Part shown: positions 9,046-17,701 of the stretch, one piece after another
Layout of the letters: every line of letters begins with the position of its first letter
How positions within the stretch are numbered: position 1 is the first letter of the stretch
Notes under the pieces: model-generated
Databases searched by the model: none
Told to the model about the DNA's origin: nothing
What the model saw: the letters and a program-made list of their open reading frames with translations, nothing else
Program-made: the position numbers and the translations under genes
Assembly: GCA_965230495.1 (NCBI GenBank)
Contig: OZ246004.1
Location: forward strand, 1,364,001-1,428,000
DNA length: 64,000 nucleotides
From: JACJYM01 sp965230495
Lineage (GTDB): Bacteria > Bacteroidota > Bacteroidia > Chitinophagales > Saprospiraceae
Direction: 5' to 3'

Positions 9046-9660
9046 ATGAAAAAAGTAATTCTAAATAATTTTATTTTTCCTCCCATACAGTTCTTTGTGG
9101 AATACTATTCTGCCGATGTTGTTTTAATTGAACAACATGACAATTATCAAAAGAAAAGTTTTAGAAATCGTTATATCATCGATGCACCCCAAAAACCTCA
9201 AGTTTTGAGTATTCCGGTAAGAAAAAAAAGTAACTATCTCTTTGAAAAAATAAAAATTTCCTACGAAGAAAATTGGCCCAATGTACATATACATGCTCTT
9301 CAATCAAATTACGGCAAATCACCGTTTTATGAATTTTATATTGATACTATTCAAGCCGTCTTTCGTCATAACTATGATTTTCTTTATGAATTAAATATTA
9401 GAGCTTTAGAAATAGTGCTGCAAATTTTGGATATAGATTCCAAACATATTTTTACAAAAAGTTATCAAGACGATTACGATTCTCTTCTATATGAAGATCT
9501 TAGAGGACGTATTACTCCAACAGATTATCAAAAATTTGTTAGTAGTGAATACTTTCAGCTGTTTGCTGATAATTCGAGCTTTAGGCCTAATCTAAGTATC
9601 TTAGACCTAATATTTAATTATGGACCAGAATCAAAAAATTACTTAGCCAAAAAATCTTAA
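9046..9660 (+). CDS. WbqC-like family protein
   Basis: A WbqC-family protein, a group often encoded near polysaccharide or O-antigen genes and without a firmly proven reaction. Family features are the opening NNFIFPPIQFFVEYYSADVV, the basic NRYIIDAP and LSIPVRKK segments, and YGKSPFYEFY. The start at 9046 is preferred over the ATG at 9028 because a candidate promoter would put the transcript start between them. No signal peptide; probably cytoplasmic. The dynamin-like GTPase gene begins 13 bases after its stop, implying co-transcription. No other polysaccharide gene is nearby. Confidence 0.8.
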   Translation: MKKVILNNFIFPPIQFFVEYYSADVVLIEQHDNYQKKSFRNRYIIDAPQKPQVLSIPVRKKSNYLFEKIKISYEENWPNVHIHALQSNYGKSPFYEFYIDTIQAVFRHNYDFLYELNIRALEIVLQILDIDSKHIFTKSYQDDYDSLLYEDLRGRITPTDYQKFVSSEYFQLFADNSSFRPNLSILDLIFNYGPESKNYLAKKS

Positions 9661-9673
9661 TTAAGGAATTAAA

Positions 9674-11395
9674 ATGAGAGAACAGCTTAATCAACGATAT
9701 ATTGAAGAAATATCATCTTTTAACGCCAATCTTACTGCACTTCAAGAAATTGCAAAAATTGTCAAGCATGATGAGATGAAAAATGTTGTGGATAATCTTA
9801 TCAAAAACTCAGAAAACGCATTTCTTTTTGTCGTAGTTGGAGAGGTTAAAGCAGGTAAAAGTAGTTTTGTCAATGCACTGCTGGATGCCAACAAAGAAAT
9901 ATGCAAGGTCGCTGCCTCTCCCATGACTGATACCATTCAATTGATTACTTATGGTGAAACTGAAAACATAATAAACATTAATGACTATCAAAAAAGGATT
10001 GAAATCAACGCTGACATCTTAAAAGATATTACTATTGTAGACACACCCGGTACCAATTCTATTATTAAGCATCATCAGGAAATAACTGAAAAATTCATTC
10101 CCTATGCGGATCTAATCGTTTTTGTATTTGAAGCTAAAAACCCATACAGACAATCAGCTTGGGAATTTTTAGACTATATAAATACTGAATGGAGAAGAAA
10201 AATAATCTTTGTGCTTCAACAAAAAGACTTAGCCAATCAAGAAGACTTAGAAACTAATATTAACGGATTAAGAGAATTTGCAATCACTAAGTCTATAACA
10301 GAGCCCAGCATATTTGCAGTCTCTGCATTGCAAGAACAGAAAGGTCAAAAATCCGAAAGTGGTTATCTTGAATTACGAAAGTGGATCGAACAAAACATTA
10401 CAAATGGGAATACCCCCATGCTGAAGCTCAAAAACATGATTGATACTTCAATCAGAATTAATAGTACTTTATCAGATAGCCTTGATATAAGAAAAAAACA
10501 ACTTGAGGCCGACGTAGCTTTTCGAAAAGATATTCAAGACACCTTAGACTATCAAGAGGTGAAAACAAATAAGCAAATTGACACACTGAGTTCTAATGTT
10601 TTAGATACATATGATCTTATTATGAATACGAAAATTAATGATATCTCCAGAGGACTCTCTTTCACTTCAGTAATAAAAAGATCAATAAGTTCACTTTTTG
10701 GTGGGGAGTATAATTTAAAAGAATGGCTAAATAATCAGGTGAAAGATCTCGAAAATCAATTTAATATAAAATTAAAAGGAAAAGTTCAGGAAGGCATTGT
10801 TGATGTTGCAGATAGTATTCAGATCATGGGTAAGTTGGTAGATTCAAAAATTCGAAATAGCCAGACTATTCTAAAACACAATGATGAAATTTTTTCGGAT
10901 ATCGCAGACAAAAGAAGTAATGTCCTTAAAGACTTACAACAGTCCTTCAATAGTTTTTTATCCAATACAGAAAACTTCTACGATCCCAGTATGCTTGAAG
11001 AAAGTAATAAACTCGCTCCAAATGTTTTAACCGGAGGAGGAATAGCTGTAGTCGGTGTTGTTTTAGCTACGGTAATAAATGGTGCCGTCTTTGATATTAC
11101 AGGTGGTATTTTGACAACAATAGGTGTGTTATTTGCAGGAGTGTCCTTAGGTCTTCAGAAGAGTAAAATCATGAAAAAACTAAAAACGGAAGCTCAGTTA
11201 GGAAGAGCCACTATGGATAACAAGCTCAATAATATTCTTGTCAATTATACCAAAGCCATAAAAAAGAAGATAGATCAAAATTTTATAGCTTTCGATGGTA
11301 TGATTGAAAGTGAAAAAAATACTATAGCAAGAATAGATGGTCTTCAGGATGACTTTCTTCAAAAAGTAAATGACCAACTAAAAAGGATTGCATAA
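9674..11395 (+). CDS. Dynamin-like GTPase
   Basis: A bacterial dynamin-family GTPase, predicted to bind and remodel membranes. The P-loop GEVKAGKSS is at residues 56-64, a likely switch I threonine at about 85, the G3 motif DTPG at 123-126, and a G4-like QQKD at 181-184. A long helical region follows. Two glycine-rich hydrophobic segments (about residues 450-495) could insert in the membrane as a hairpin, and a helical tail closes the protein. This layout is typical of single-chain bacterial dynamin-like proteins. It sits behind the WbqC gene and converges on the response regulator with one base between. Its cellular job is unknown. Confidence 0.85.
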   Translation: MREQLNQRYIEEISSFNANLTALQEIAKIVKHDEMKNVVDNLIKNSENAFLFVVVGEVKAGKSSFVNALLDANKEICKVAASPMTDTIQLITYGETENIININDYQKRIEINADILKDITIVDTPGTNSIIKHHQEITEKFIPYADLIVFVFEAKNPYRQSAWEFLDYINTEWRRKIIFVLQQKDLANQEDLETNINGLREFAITKSITEPSIFAVSALQEQKGQKSESGYLELRKWIEQNITNGNTPMLKLKNMIDTSIRINSTLSDSLDIRKKQLEADVAFRKDIQDTLDYQEVKTNKQIDTLSSNVLDTYDLIMNTKINDISRGLSFTSVIKRSISSLFGGEYNLKEWLNNQVKDLENQFNIKLKGKVQEGIVDVADSIQIMGKLVDSKIRNSQTILKHNDEIFSDIADKRSNVLKDLQQSFNSFLSNTENFYDPSMLEESNKLAPNVLTGGGIAVVGVVLATVINGAVFDITGGILTTIGVLFAGVSLGLQKSKIMKKLKTEAQLGRATMDNKLNNILVNYTKAIKKKIDQNFIAFDGMIESEKNTIARIDGLQDDFLQKVNDQLKRIA

Positions 11396-11396
11396 A

Positions 11397-12062
11397 CTAT
11401 CTATACTTTGAAACTTTCACGTCTACAATACTATGTTCAATAGCATAGATCACAGCTCCAGCCGTGTTTTTGGAATGTGTCTTTTCTAGTATTCTGTTTC
11501 TATGTCCCTCTACTGTACGTGGGCTTATGTAAAGCTTTTGAGCTATTTCCTTATTCGTATGTTCTTCACAAATTAGTTTCAATACATCAATTTCTCTCGC
11601 AGAGAGTACTTCTTGTAATTTTTTATTTTTAGCAAGTAATCTTCTATTTCTAATAAGCTGAATAATATAGTCATTAATGTAAAATCCGCAATTGATTACA
11701 TTTTTAACTGTCTTGATAACTTCATCCGGGTTTTCTGTTTTAGAAAGAAAACCACAGACCCCTTCATCCAGTAGTTTAATAATCATACTATCATTATAAT
11801 GTGATGTCAGTATGATCACTTTGAACGCCTGATTTCGTTTATTTAATTCTAACAAAGTATCTACTCCATCTAAAACCGGCATTGACAAATCAAGTAAAAC
11901 AACATCAGATTCAAATTTATACTCATCGATTGAATCCAATAGTTCTCTTCCATTGTCAGCCATATAATCTACACATAGCTGATCATCCTGTTCCAGTACT
12001 AATTTCATACCTTCTCTGAACAACTTTTCGTCATCAATTATAGCTACCCTATTTTTAGTCAT
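11397..12062 (-). CDS. NarL/LuxR-type response regulator
   Basis: A two-component DNA-binding response regulator. The N-terminal receiver domain has the acidic pair at IDDEK, the phospho-acceptor Asp in VVLLDLSMP (about residue 57) and the conserved Lys in LSKTENPDE. The C-terminal LuxR/GerE helix-turn-helix reads LSAREIDVLKLICEE...NKEIAQKLYISPRTVEGHRNRI. Its start overlaps the end of the histidine kinase gene by eight bases, so the two are a cognate pair. Confidence 0.93.
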   Translation of the reverse strand: MTKNRVAIIDDEKLFREGMKLVLEQDDQLCVDYMADNGRELLDSIDEYKFESDVVLLDLSMPVLDGVDTLLELNKRNQAFKVIILTSHYNDSMIIKLLDEGVCGFLSKTENPDEVIKTVKNVINCGFYINDYIIQLIRNRRLLAKNKKLQEVLSAREIDVLKLICEEHTNKEIAQKLYISPRTVEGHRNRILEKTHSKNTAGAVIYAIEHSIVDVKVSKYR

Positions 12063-12837
12063 AATTTGGAAATTTTAAAATGTAAGAAGTTCCTGACTTT
12101 TTAGAAGATGTTAAGGATAAAGTTCCTCCCAATAATCTTAGTCTTGTTTTGATATTATTTATTCCTAATCCATGTGATTTTTCTTCTGGGTTAAAGCCAA
12201 CGCCATCATCCTTGTAACTAATGATAAGATAATCTCTTTCTTCTGAAAAACAAATCTCAACTAAAGTACATTGGGCATACTTGATGGCATTAGTTATCAA
12301 TTCCTGTATTATCCTATAAATGTTCAATATTTTAAATTCATCTGTAATTTTAATTAGGTAATCATCTATTAACTTAAATTCAAATACTTCGGAAATATTG
12401 ATATTGTTGGCTAAGTCTTTAAGGGCATGATGAAGTCCAAACTTTGCCAAAACCGGGGGCATTAATTCATGAGACATGTTTCTGGTCCTATCTGTGCTTG
12501 TATTTAGAGAAGATTCTATATGATCAACTATTTTATCCAATTCAGGTTTACCACTTATTTTCTTTTTTAATAAATGTAAATTAATGTGAATAATGCTTAG
12601 TTGAGACGCTATATCATCATGTAGTTCTTTCGCTATTCTCGTTCTTTCTTTTTCTTGTATTTTAACTGTATTGAGTAGTAATTCTTCTTGAAACTCAATT
12701 TCCAACTGGTTTTCTCTCATTTTACTTTGATATACTTTCTTTTGGGCCTGATTAAAAAACCAGATAACGGTCAAAGAAAATACAAGCATTATTAAAACAC
12801 TGACTACGACGAACATCATAATATCGTTATCAGTCAT
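12055..12837 (-). CDS. NarX-type sensor histidine kinase
   Basis: A HisKA_3-type sensor kinase. One N-terminal transmembrane helix (about residues 7-28) leads into a coiled segment. The phospho-acceptor His lies in AKELHDDIASQL, and the HATPase domain shows ELITNAIKYAQ (N box), KDDGVGF and HGLGINNIKTRLRLLGG. There is almost no extracytoplasmic domain, so the signal must come from the membrane, the coil or partner proteins; the membrane protein and lipoprotein encoded just upstream in the same direction are candidates. The regulator gene overlaps its 3' end. Confidence 0.92.
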   Translation of the reverse strand: MTDNDIMMFVVVSVLIMLVFSLTVIWFFNQAQKKVYQSKMRENQLEIEFQEELLLNTVKIQEKERTRIAKELHDDIASQLSIIHINLHLLKKKISGKPELDKIVDHIESSLNTSTDRTRNMSHELMPPVLAKFGLHHALKDLANNINISEVFEFKLIDDYLIKITDEFKILNIYRIIQELITNAIKYAQCTLVEICFSEERDYLIISYKDDGVGFNPEEKSHGLGINNIKTRLRLLGGTLSLTSSKKSGTSYILKFPNYD

Positions 12838-12838
12838 A

Positions 12839-13504
12839 TTATATAGACTTTTTAGATTTTATACTTTGATAGATAAACTTCAAAAAAAAAGACAATAAAA
12901 CCAACTTTGAAAGTAAAATCACAATACTTCTCAAAATCCAAACAACCGCTTGAGTTTCTTTAGATATATCTACCATTTGATTACTAAATAATAGAATTAT
13001 TAAAGTAAAACTATGATAAATAAACACACAAATAATAAACCATTTGATCAATTTGCTTTGCTCATCAACCGAAGAAGAGTCGACCAATAAATAAAAGTAG
13101 TAAATGGAATAAAATATTATCAATACACTTGTTATTGTCCCTGATATTGAATTATAACTCGTAAAATCTTGGAGAATAGCAGTGTTAACTACTATTAATG
13201 CCGCCACCGGATAGCACAGTTTTTTAACCCATTGTTTTTTATCGTATTCTACAAATATTGCATTAAATATTACACTCAAAACGATGAATTCAAAAAGAGT
13301 AAATAGATGAAAAAAGATCAAATTCGGCAAGCCATTGAGGGCAAACATTAATGATACTAAGTCAATACCTGCACTTGCCACTAGATATATACTGACAAGT
13401 TTAAGAATATTATTAAACCGATTAAAATTATAAAGTGCAACAGTAGCCAGAAGAAATGAAACGGCTACTGCTACATTTGCTATATTGTAAAAACTGTCGA
13501 GCAT
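12839..13504 (-). CDS. Seven-helix membrane protein of the two-component cluster
   Basis: A polytopic membrane protein with about seven hydrophobic helices and no motif that I recognise. The ATG at 13504 is preferred to a GTG seven codons upstream, which would overlap the lipoprotein gene. It ends one base before the kinase gene, so lipoprotein, membrane protein, kinase and regulator look like one operon. The 7TM form and position suggest a sensory or accessory role for the kinase, which lacks its own sensor domain; this is inference. It could equally be an unrelated integral membrane protein. Confidence 0.72.
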   Translation of the reverse strand: MLDSFYNIANVAVAVSFLLATVALYNFNRFNNILKLVSIYLVASAGIDLVSLMFALNGLPNLIFFHLFTLFEFIVLSVIFNAIFVEYDKKQWVKKLCYPVAALIVVNTAILQDFTSYNSISGTITSVLIIFYSIYYFYLLVDSSSVDEQSKLIKWFIICVFIYHSFTLIILLFSNQMVDISKETQAVVWILRSIVILLSKLVLLSFFLKFIYQSIKSKKSI

Positions 13505-13514
13505 TTCAACGGTA

Positions 13515-13967
13515 TTAATTACCACAAAATGCTGGACATGGTCTAGTTACGTCATAAATAAACTGATTTTTATTTGGGTCGATCATATCCTTACCCAATG
13601 AATCAACACCAACCAATAGTAAATGAGGTACTGGACTTGAACCTGTTGTGTCCAAACCAAAATAAAATCTGGAGGAACTTGGGGTTTCTCCAAGTACTTG
13701 AGTTAAGTCAACTAAGGGCATGGTAAAATATCTTAGCAACACGGAGTCGGTGTATTCTCTGCCATTAGAAATCCAAGCCCCGACCCAACTATTAAATTTT
13801 GCTACGGAAATAGTATCTGTTGCCGCCAAAGTCATAACTTTTTCCATATGGGTTTCATTCTCGGTTTTCTCCTTTTCCGTTTTACCAGAAGAAATTTGTT
13901 TGCAGGAACTTAATAAAGTTAGAATTACCAAGCCTAGTAATAAGGCTTTCAAAGTGTTTTGCTTCAT
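13515..13967 (-). CDS. Small lipoprotein of unknown function
   Basis: A 150-residue lipoprotein. The ATG at 13967 is chosen because a basic start, a hydrophobic core and lipobox LLSSC (Cys about 22) follow; longer in-frame starts would bury this signal. A charged linker (KTEKEKTENETHMEK) precedes a globular part with NSWVGAWISNG and TMPLVDLTQVL. The end is PCPAFCGN, a close cysteine pair that could bind metal or form a disulfide. It is the first gene of the two-component cluster. Function not recognised. Confidence 0.72.
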   Translation of the reverse strand: MKQNTLKALLLGLVILTLLSSCKQISSGKTEKEKTENETHMEKVMTLAATDTISVAKFNSWVGAWISNGREYTDSVLLRYFTMPLVDLTQVLGETPSSSRFYFGLDTTGSSPVPHLLLVGVDSLGKDMIDPNKNQFIYDVTRPCPAFCGN

Positions 13968-14058
13968 CTTGATTTTTTTGATTACATTAATTAAATTAAA
14001 AAGGAAAGTATGTGAATTAATATAGCTTCGCACCAAATATTTACACACCCTTACAAAA

Positions 14059-14066
14059 CAAATATA
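14059..14066 (-). promoter_or_regulatory. Candidate -7 box for the lipoprotein/two-component operon
   Basis: TATATTTG on the minus strand is a perfect TAnnTTTG match, about 90 bases upstream of the lipoprotein start. I see no good -33 element at the usual distance. Confidence 0.4.
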
Positions 14067-14211
14067 GCTCAATTTGCTCAATAAGAGTTTCTCACACTTA
14101 TTCCTTTATATTATCGCTTAAAGATATCTCTTAAGACACTGACCTGTATAGGTGATTATACCTGTTTCTTAATTGGAGTTTAGTACTATAAACCTTACAA
14201 AATCGTCATTC

Positions 14212-14219
14212 TAACTTTG
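14212..14219 (+). promoter_or_regulatory. Candidate -7 box for the 76-aa protein and paralog genes
   Basis: TAACTTTG matches TAnnTTTG and lies 62 bases before the 76-aa gene. It is divergent from the lipoprotein-operon -7 box at 14066-14059, with about 145 bases between them, enough for a shared regulator site. The -33 element is not clear. Confidence 0.4.
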
Positions 14220-14281
14220 TCTTATCGAAAATAACAAATAGCTTTTTAATTACTCATTAGTAAAAAATATTAAAACTTTAA

Positions 14282-14512
14282 ATGATGGCACTTTACATGA
14301 CACAAAAACTCAGTGCTGGAATTCATCCAGCGGTTACTTATTACAGAAAACAAAGCCAACCTCATGTATCTCATGCAGAATCGGGAGCATTTACAACTGC
14401 GGCACAAAATCAATATAGCCTGGATTACAATGTCCCAGTAACTGATATAGAACTGGGAAGATACCGTTCCGGTCAGGGAATTCCAACAGCCGGATTGACC
14501 GAAGAAATTTAA
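14282..14512 (+). CDS. 76-aa protein ahead of the paralog pair
   Basis: A small protein with no signal peptide, membrane segment or family that I recognise. It is polar and rich in Ala, Tyr, Gln and Ser (KLSAGIHPAVTYYRKQSQ; YRSGQGIPTAGLTEEI). Two adjacent ATGs (14282, 14285) are possible starts. It lies 92 bases before the 485-aa gene with no terminator seen between, so co-transcription is likely. Its size and position would fit a chaperone, leader or small structural partner of the next protein, which is speculation. Confidence 0.6.
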   Translation: MMALYMTQKLSAGIHPAVTYYRKQSQPHVSHAESGAFTTAAQNQYSLDYNVPVTDIELGRYRSGQGIPTAGLTEEI

Positions 14513-14604
14513 TAATAGACTACACCCTTTAGTTAAAAAAATCTAAGAATTAAAGGCGGAAACCGAAAAGCCAAAAGAGTAGGTATCACTAAAATTTTAT
14601 TATT

Positions 14605-16062
14605 ATGTCCAACACAGGAGGTAAGCAGTTTTATTCAGCCTTACAAAAGAAGGCTCAGGCTGCATTAGGTTCAACATTTAAATCACAAATTTTGCCAATA
14701 CAATATCCGGCTCAAGGTGATTTCATGTACAATTATTTAAATGCCAATCAGATCTTTAATCTGGAAACTTTTAACTACATCAGTGCTAACGTGAGTCCGG
14801 GAGATGTAGATGGAACTGCGAAGTTATCTGCAGCAGGAGGTTTTCCTAATGCATATTCTCAGTTACTTTCATTAATCGAATACTCTTTGAGTTCTGCTGA
14901 TAGTGCTAAACTACAAAAGGCACAAAGCAACGCGACTGCTCAAGAAGGAACAATCGTTAGTGATTATCAAAACACTTTCGGTACCATTACTACTGCACAA
15001 ATGACTGCCGCTAGAGTTAGTACAAAGGTAGATTATGTAATTTCATATGTTTTGGGAAGTCAATGGAGCGGTGCTACTCCCCCATTAACCTGGACAGCAA
15101 TGTCTCAGGCTAGAAATCTTGCTTCTCTTTTACCAAAAATGCCAGCATCTGGCAATCAGGTGGTTACAGATGTGACAGTATATCTCAATATGTTGCAACC
15201 AGTATTAGCTCTCCAAGATGCTTTATCTAATGGAGCATGGATACTAAGATCTCTGAAGAACAATACAAATACGCCTACGGCTGCTAACGGAGGAATGCAA
15301 ACATTTGATCCTTCTACAGGAGCAGTAAATACAAAGTTACAAGACGCCTTTGGTATTAGTTCTTCAGTACAATCCATCAATAATGATCTTCAAAATACAC
15401 ATAGAACAATAGATCTATCTATGTCCACATCCTCTGCTTCAGGTGGAAACATGAGTGTAAGTGTAGAGGGTCAGGCGGGTTTTAGTATTGGAGATGTTCT
15501 TACTTTTAGTACATCTGCTCATGGAAGCTATAATATGAATAAGGCAAGCGGCACCAGCCAAGATTGCTCTGTAAGCATATCTTATAAGGGATATTCAATG
15601 ATTCCAATTCAACCATTAGCTTGGCAACAAGCAACAAATCAAGGATGGTTCGAAGGAAGCGTAATTTCTCAAGCCGTAGCAAATGATGGGAAAGATGTTT
15701 CTGGTTTTAAGTTCGCCTCTGCTCCACCTTTTAAGCTAGATAAAATTTCGAACGGAGGTGACTTTGGCGTTTTGAATAATATATTGATAGCCAATTATCC
15801 AGATATCACAATTACCTACAACAAAGCCGATTTTTCTTCATTCAAGCAGTCTTGGGATACTAGAGTTACAGGAAACGTAACACTATTTGGTTTTATTAAA
15901 CTAGGAAGCTTTAGTTCAGGTGTATATAAAAGCAGCTATGCTCAAGGATCTGACAATAGTTCTTTTACAGTAACTTTTTCAGCTTCACCACAGGTAATTA
16001 GTGTTCCTCAAAATCAAAAAACCGCTTATGTAATTGGAGGTGCAATTAATAATGTAGTATAA
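14605..16062 (+). CDS. Unrecognised 485-aa protein, paralog A
   Basis: A large protein that I cannot place in a named family. It has no signal peptide at its start (MSNTGGKQFYSALQKKAQ). The first half looks alpha-helical and the second half beta-rich with Ser/Gly/Thr repeats. It shares ordered motifs with the gene at 16141: YPAQG, NAYSQLLS, a DYVISYVLG...WSG stretch, PPLTW, GAWILRS, NGG...DPSTGAV, GWF, VSGFKF, GGDFG, and the end VPQNQKTAYVIGG. The two are therefore diverged paralogs of similar length. A helical N-half with a beta-rich C-half could suit a pore-forming or self-assembling surface protein, but nothing here proves that. A strong terminator follows. Confidence 0.75.
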   Translation: MSNTGGKQFYSALQKKAQAALGSTFKSQILPIQYPAQGDFMYNYLNANQIFNLETFNYISANVSPGDVDGTAKLSAAGGFPNAYSQLLSLIEYSLSSADSAKLQKAQSNATAQEGTIVSDYQNTFGTITTAQMTAARVSTKVDYVISYVLGSQWSGATPPLTWTAMSQARNLASLLPKMPASGNQVVTDVTVYLNMLQPVLALQDALSNGAWILRSLKNNTNTPTAANGGMQTFDPSTGAVNTKLQDAFGISSSVQSINNDLQNTHRTIDLSMSTSSASGGNMSVSVEGQAGFSIGDVLTFSTSAHGSYNMNKASGTSQDCSVSISYKGYSMIPIQPLAWQQATNQGWFEGSVISQAVANDGKDVSGFKFASAPPFKLDKISNGGDFGVLNNILIANYPDITITYNKADFSSFKQSWDTRVTGNVTLFGFIKLGSFSSGVYKSSYAQGSDNSSFTVTFSASPQVISVPQNQKTAYVIGGAINNVV

Positions 16063-16089
16063 ATATTATTTGTAACGCCAAAAGGCCTA

Positions 16090-16124
16090 GTGGGGATTAT
16101 TTCAAATCCCCACTTTCGTTTTTT
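16090..16124 (+). terminator. Intrinsic terminator between the paralogs
   Basis: GTGGGGATT (16090-16098) and AATCCCCAC (16105-16113) form a 9-base stem with a 6-base loop, followed by TTTCGTTTTTT. It would end transcripts of paralog A, so paralog B is either read through at a lower level or has its own promoter. Confidence 0.85.
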
Positions 16125-16140
16125 ATTAATTTTTTAAGTC

Positions 16141-17664
16141 ATGCGGATACTATTTCTTTTTTTACTCATATCACTAAAATACAGCAAGCCTATTGAAATT
16201 TATGGGCAAAATGAGAGTAATATATTTCAGCTTGACTCTGCCTTCTATTTTATACAAAACTATACTCTAAACAAACTGAGCAAAAGCCTATTTGGAGAAG
16301 AAATCAATATTTTGGAATATCCTTCTCAAGGAAACTATCCTTGGTACTTCGAAACAAACAACGGATATTTTAATCAATGGACATACAATTATTTATCATC
16401 ACGTCTAACCAAATCAAGTATTCCTTATGCTCTAAAAATGGAAAGTCCCGGGAGCTTTATTAATGCATATTCTCAATTGCTCTCTTCAATTTATTATAAT
16501 TTGAGCACTGGTGATGTTATAGCTATAAATAAATTCAATCTTCACAACCAAATTTTAATAGACAGTATTGTAACTCAATATGAAGCTATTTTCTCAACGA
16601 TAACCGCTACGGATCTCAACAAAGCACAAGCCTATTGTGGAAATTGGAAATTGACCAATATCGATTATATACTTCAATATATCGTCGGTGGTATTTGGAG
16701 TGGTAGAATCAAAAAAAATGAACCGCCACTAACCTTTAACGAATTACTCCCAGTACCCGATTTAGATAAAATACTAGTTGATATTCCTTCAAAAGCTAAA
16801 CCACTGTTGCCTAATATAAACAAATACTTACATGCCGTTAGTACTATTGCCGAAATAGAAGATAAAAGATCACAAAATGCCTGGATGCTACGAAATGTGA
16901 ACAACAACTTAACTCTTCCCAATACTGTCAATGGTGGTACAAAACTGATTAATCCCATTGACGGAGCCATTTCTAATTATGAAGTATCCTACCAAGTTAA
17001 TCCGTCAGTATCTCAATTAATACATCAATTTGATAGCTCTCAGGTAGATGTTTCTATAAGTGTCACTTGTGATGTTTCAGGACAATACAAAGTGAATAGT
17101 TCCATTTTTCAAGGAAAAAAGCTTCTTAATTCCACAAACTATTCAATATCAATAGATAGTGGTTTATACCTTACTTCTTATATTGGTTTTCAACCTACTA
17201 CATTTTCAATAAATATGAATGGTTTAACCATGATAAAATCAAATATGTTAAGTTGGAATATTGATAAATTGACGGGATGGTTTAATCCCTCAATACTCGT
17301 TCAGTCAATTCAAAATATAAATAATGATAGAACAGGCTTTAAGTTCAGTATTTCGCCTGCGTTTAACTTTGAAGACCCAGACCAAGGAGGAGATTTAGGC
17401 TTTATTAGTCATTTAATGGTCTGTCAACAATATGAAGTATCTTTTCAGTATAGAACTTCTTCCGTTAAAAAGAAGATATTTAAAGGAAAAAGAACTCCTC
17501 TTGTTCTCGCTAATTCGCAATTAGTAGCCAGTATTACTAAAAATTCCAGAAATAAAGGCTTCCAAATTACTTTCAATAGTAATTCCGGTCCAATAACTGT
17601 TCCTCAGCTACAAAAAAAAGCATATGTAATGGGCATTGGAGCTCTATTTCCTCCGGACTGGTAA
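16141..17664 (+). CDS. Unrecognised 507-aa secreted protein, paralog B
   Basis: Diverged paralog of the preceding 485-aa protein, sharing the same ordered motifs (YPSQG, NAYSQLLS, DYILQYIVGGIWSG, PPLTF, NAWMLR, NGG..., GWF, TGFKF, GGDLG, and VPQLQKKAYVMG near the end). Unlike paralog A it starts with a hydrophobic signal-like segment (MRILFLFLLISLKYS), so it is probably exported. The ATG is 16 bases after the T-run of a terminator, so the leader is very short if it is transcribed by read-through. No T9SS sorting domain is seen. Family and function unrecognised. Confidence 0.75.
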   Translation: MRILFLFLLISLKYSKPIEIYGQNESNIFQLDSAFYFIQNYTLNKLSKSLFGEEINILEYPSQGNYPWYFETNNGYFNQWTYNYLSSRLTKSSIPYALKMESPGSFINAYSQLLSSIYYNLSTGDVIAINKFNLHNQILIDSIVTQYEAIFSTITATDLNKAQAYCGNWKLTNIDYILQYIVGGIWSGRIKKNEPPLTFNELLPVPDLDKILVDIPSKAKPLLPNINKYLHAVSTIAEIEDKRSQNAWMLRNVNNNLTLPNTVNGGTKLINPIDGAISNYEVSYQVNPSVSQLIHQFDSSQVDVSISVTCDVSGQYKVNSSIFQGKKLLNSTNYSISIDSGLYLTSYIGFQPTTFSINMNGLTMIKSNMLSWNIDKLTGWFNPSILVQSIQNINNDRTGFKFSISPAFNFEDPDQGGDLGFISHLMVCQQYEVSFQYRTSSVKKKIFKGKRTPLVLANSQLVASITKNSRNKGFQITFNSNSGPITVPQLQKKAYVMGIGALFPPDW

Positions 17665-17701
17665 ACTTAAGTCATTAGTTCCTTGAAGAAGTTACATAAA
17701 C

